From Acidobacteriaceae bacterium (lineage in GTDB: Bacteria; Acidobacteriota; Terriglobia; Terriglobales; Acidobacteriaceae), in assembly GCA_003140705.1 (NCBI GenBank), contig PLKU01000374.1, positions 3,614-9,226 of the forward strand: a DNA stretch of 5,613 nt. Direction: 5' to 3'. The notes under the pieces were generated by a model that was not told where the DNA came from, ran no database searches, and saw only the letters and a list, made by a program, of their open reading frames with translations. How positions within the stretch are numbered: the stretch's first letter is position 1; each line of letters opens with the position of its first letter. The position numbers and the translations under genes are program-made. Shown one piece after another: positions 5,041-5,613 of this stretch.

Positions 5041-5613
5041 ATGAGAGAGTCATTGCATTCTTCTCCTCGCATCTTGAAGGATCGGGGTGTTGCCATCCGG
5101 TTAGCGATCCTTCCGTTGTTCCTGGCATGTTTTTCCTGCGTGCCTCTGGCAGCCGCCAGCAAGCCAGACTTCGGCCCGAATGTGCTTGTGCTCGATCCCT
5201 CCATGCCTTCGGCGGCCATCCAGGGGCAGATCGACAAGGTTTACGCCGTGCAGCAGCACAGCGAGTTTGGCCCCGCTCGCAACGCGATCTTCTTCATGCC
5301 GGGTGAATACCACGTCGACGTTCCTGTGGGCTTCTACACAGAGGTGATCGGGCTGGGAGTTTCTCCAGACAATGTGCACATCACCGGCAACGTTCACGCC
5401 GACGCCAGCCTGCCAAGAAACAACGCAACTTGCACATTCTGGCGCGCCGCCGAAGGGTTTTCAGTGACCCCCACGGGTGGAACAACGAATGGAACTATGC
5501 AGTGGGCGGTCTCGCAGGCTGTTCCCTTCCGCAGAATGCATGTCCTGGGCAACATTGTTCTTCATCAGAACGGCGGCTGGGCCAGCGGCGGTTGGATGTC
5601 CGACTCGCTGATC
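5041..5613 (+). CDS. Secreted beta-helix family protein (often annotated coagulation factor 5/8-type or 'adenylyl cyclase'), N-terminal part
   Basis: The frame is open from the ATG at 5041 to the right edge (191 codons), so the 3' end is missing. Residues 1-40 form an export signal: a basic N-region with RILKDRGVAIR, a hydrophobic core LAILPLFLACFSCVPL, and a likely cleavage near LAAAS. The mature part starts KPDFGPNVLVLDPSMP and continues with AIQGQIDKVYAVQQ, AIFFMPGEYHVDVPVGFYTEVIGLG (82-106), DNVHITGNVHADA (110-122), FWRAAEGFSV (133-142) and MQWAVSQAVPFRRMHV (153-168). This is a known family of large secreted proteins in Acidobacteria and Actinobacteria that look like pectate-lyase-type right-handed beta-helices. 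Annotations such as 'adenylyl cyclase' or 'coagulation factor 5/8 domain' are inherited and unproven; I see no cyclase motif. The Shine-Dalgarno site is weak (AGAAAG, 5028-5033). The position opposite an exported oxidoreductase suggests polysaccharide binding or cleavage. Family recognition is good; activity is unknown. Confidence 0.85.
   Translation, partial: MRESLHSSPRILKDRGVAIRLAILPLFLACFSCVPLAAASKPDFGPNVLVLDPSMPSAAIQGQIDKVYAVQQHSEFGPARNAIFFMPGEYHVDVPVGFYTEVIGLGVSPDNVHITGNVHADASLPRNNATCTFWRAAEGFSVTPTGGTTNGTMQWAVSQAVPFRRMHVLGNIVLHQNGGWASGGWMSDSLI

Noticed and set aside
4893..5306. Plus-strand open frame of 137 codons crossing the divergent region
   Set aside because: From 5041 on it is out of frame with the recognisable beta-helix gene, and its product matches no family I know.
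1..5613. Mobile element, CRISPR array, toxin-antitoxin or phage defence genes
   Set aside because: No transposase, integrase, nuclease or regularly spaced repeats were found on either strand.

Overview
The window looks like a chromosomal stretch from a soil-type, moderately GC-rich Gram-negative bacterium, most likely an acidobacterium (Terriglobales-like). This is inferred from gene content: a Tat-exported Gfo/Idh/MocA oxidoreductase beside a Tat-exported TIM-barrel 'sugar phosphate isomerase/epimerase', a large secreted beta-helix family common in that phylum, and an orphan seven-helix membrane protein. No marker gene in the window fixes the taxonomy.

Layout. Bases 1-1133 (+ strand) hold the 3' end of a PhnB-like VOC-fold gene, a second complete small VOC gene, and msrA (peptide methionine-S-sulfoxide reductase), spaced 38-39 bases apart. 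Bases 1212-4845 (- strand) hold five genes. In transcription order these are the Gfo/Idh/MocA oxidoreductase, the TIM-barrel isomerase/epimerase-like protein, a 95-residue protein of unknown function, a tRNA-Arg(CCG), and a 264-residue seven-helix membrane protein. The two blocks converge over 78 bases (1134-1211). A 195-base intergenic region (4846-5040) separates the oxidoreductase from a divergent + strand gene at 5041. That gene encodes a secreted beta-helix-type protein and runs off the right edge of the window.

How the genes may work together. The oxidoreductase and the TIM-barrel protein are 29 bases apart, each has its own good Shine-Dalgarno site, and both begin with a twin-arginine signal. 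They therefore look like a co-expressed pair that folds in the cytoplasm and acts outside it. With the divergent secreted beta-helix protein they suggest a small extracytoplasmic carbohydrate-modification locus. The chemistry is not visible in the sequence; redox-assisted (keto-sugar) glycoside processing is a reasonable hypothesis. The left block (two VOC proteins and MsrA) is ordinary and may be related to detoxification or oxidative stress. I see no mobile element, CRISPR array, phage gene or clear defence system. The best candidate for something under-described is the exported oxidoreductase/isomerase pair with its divergent beta-helix neighbour.
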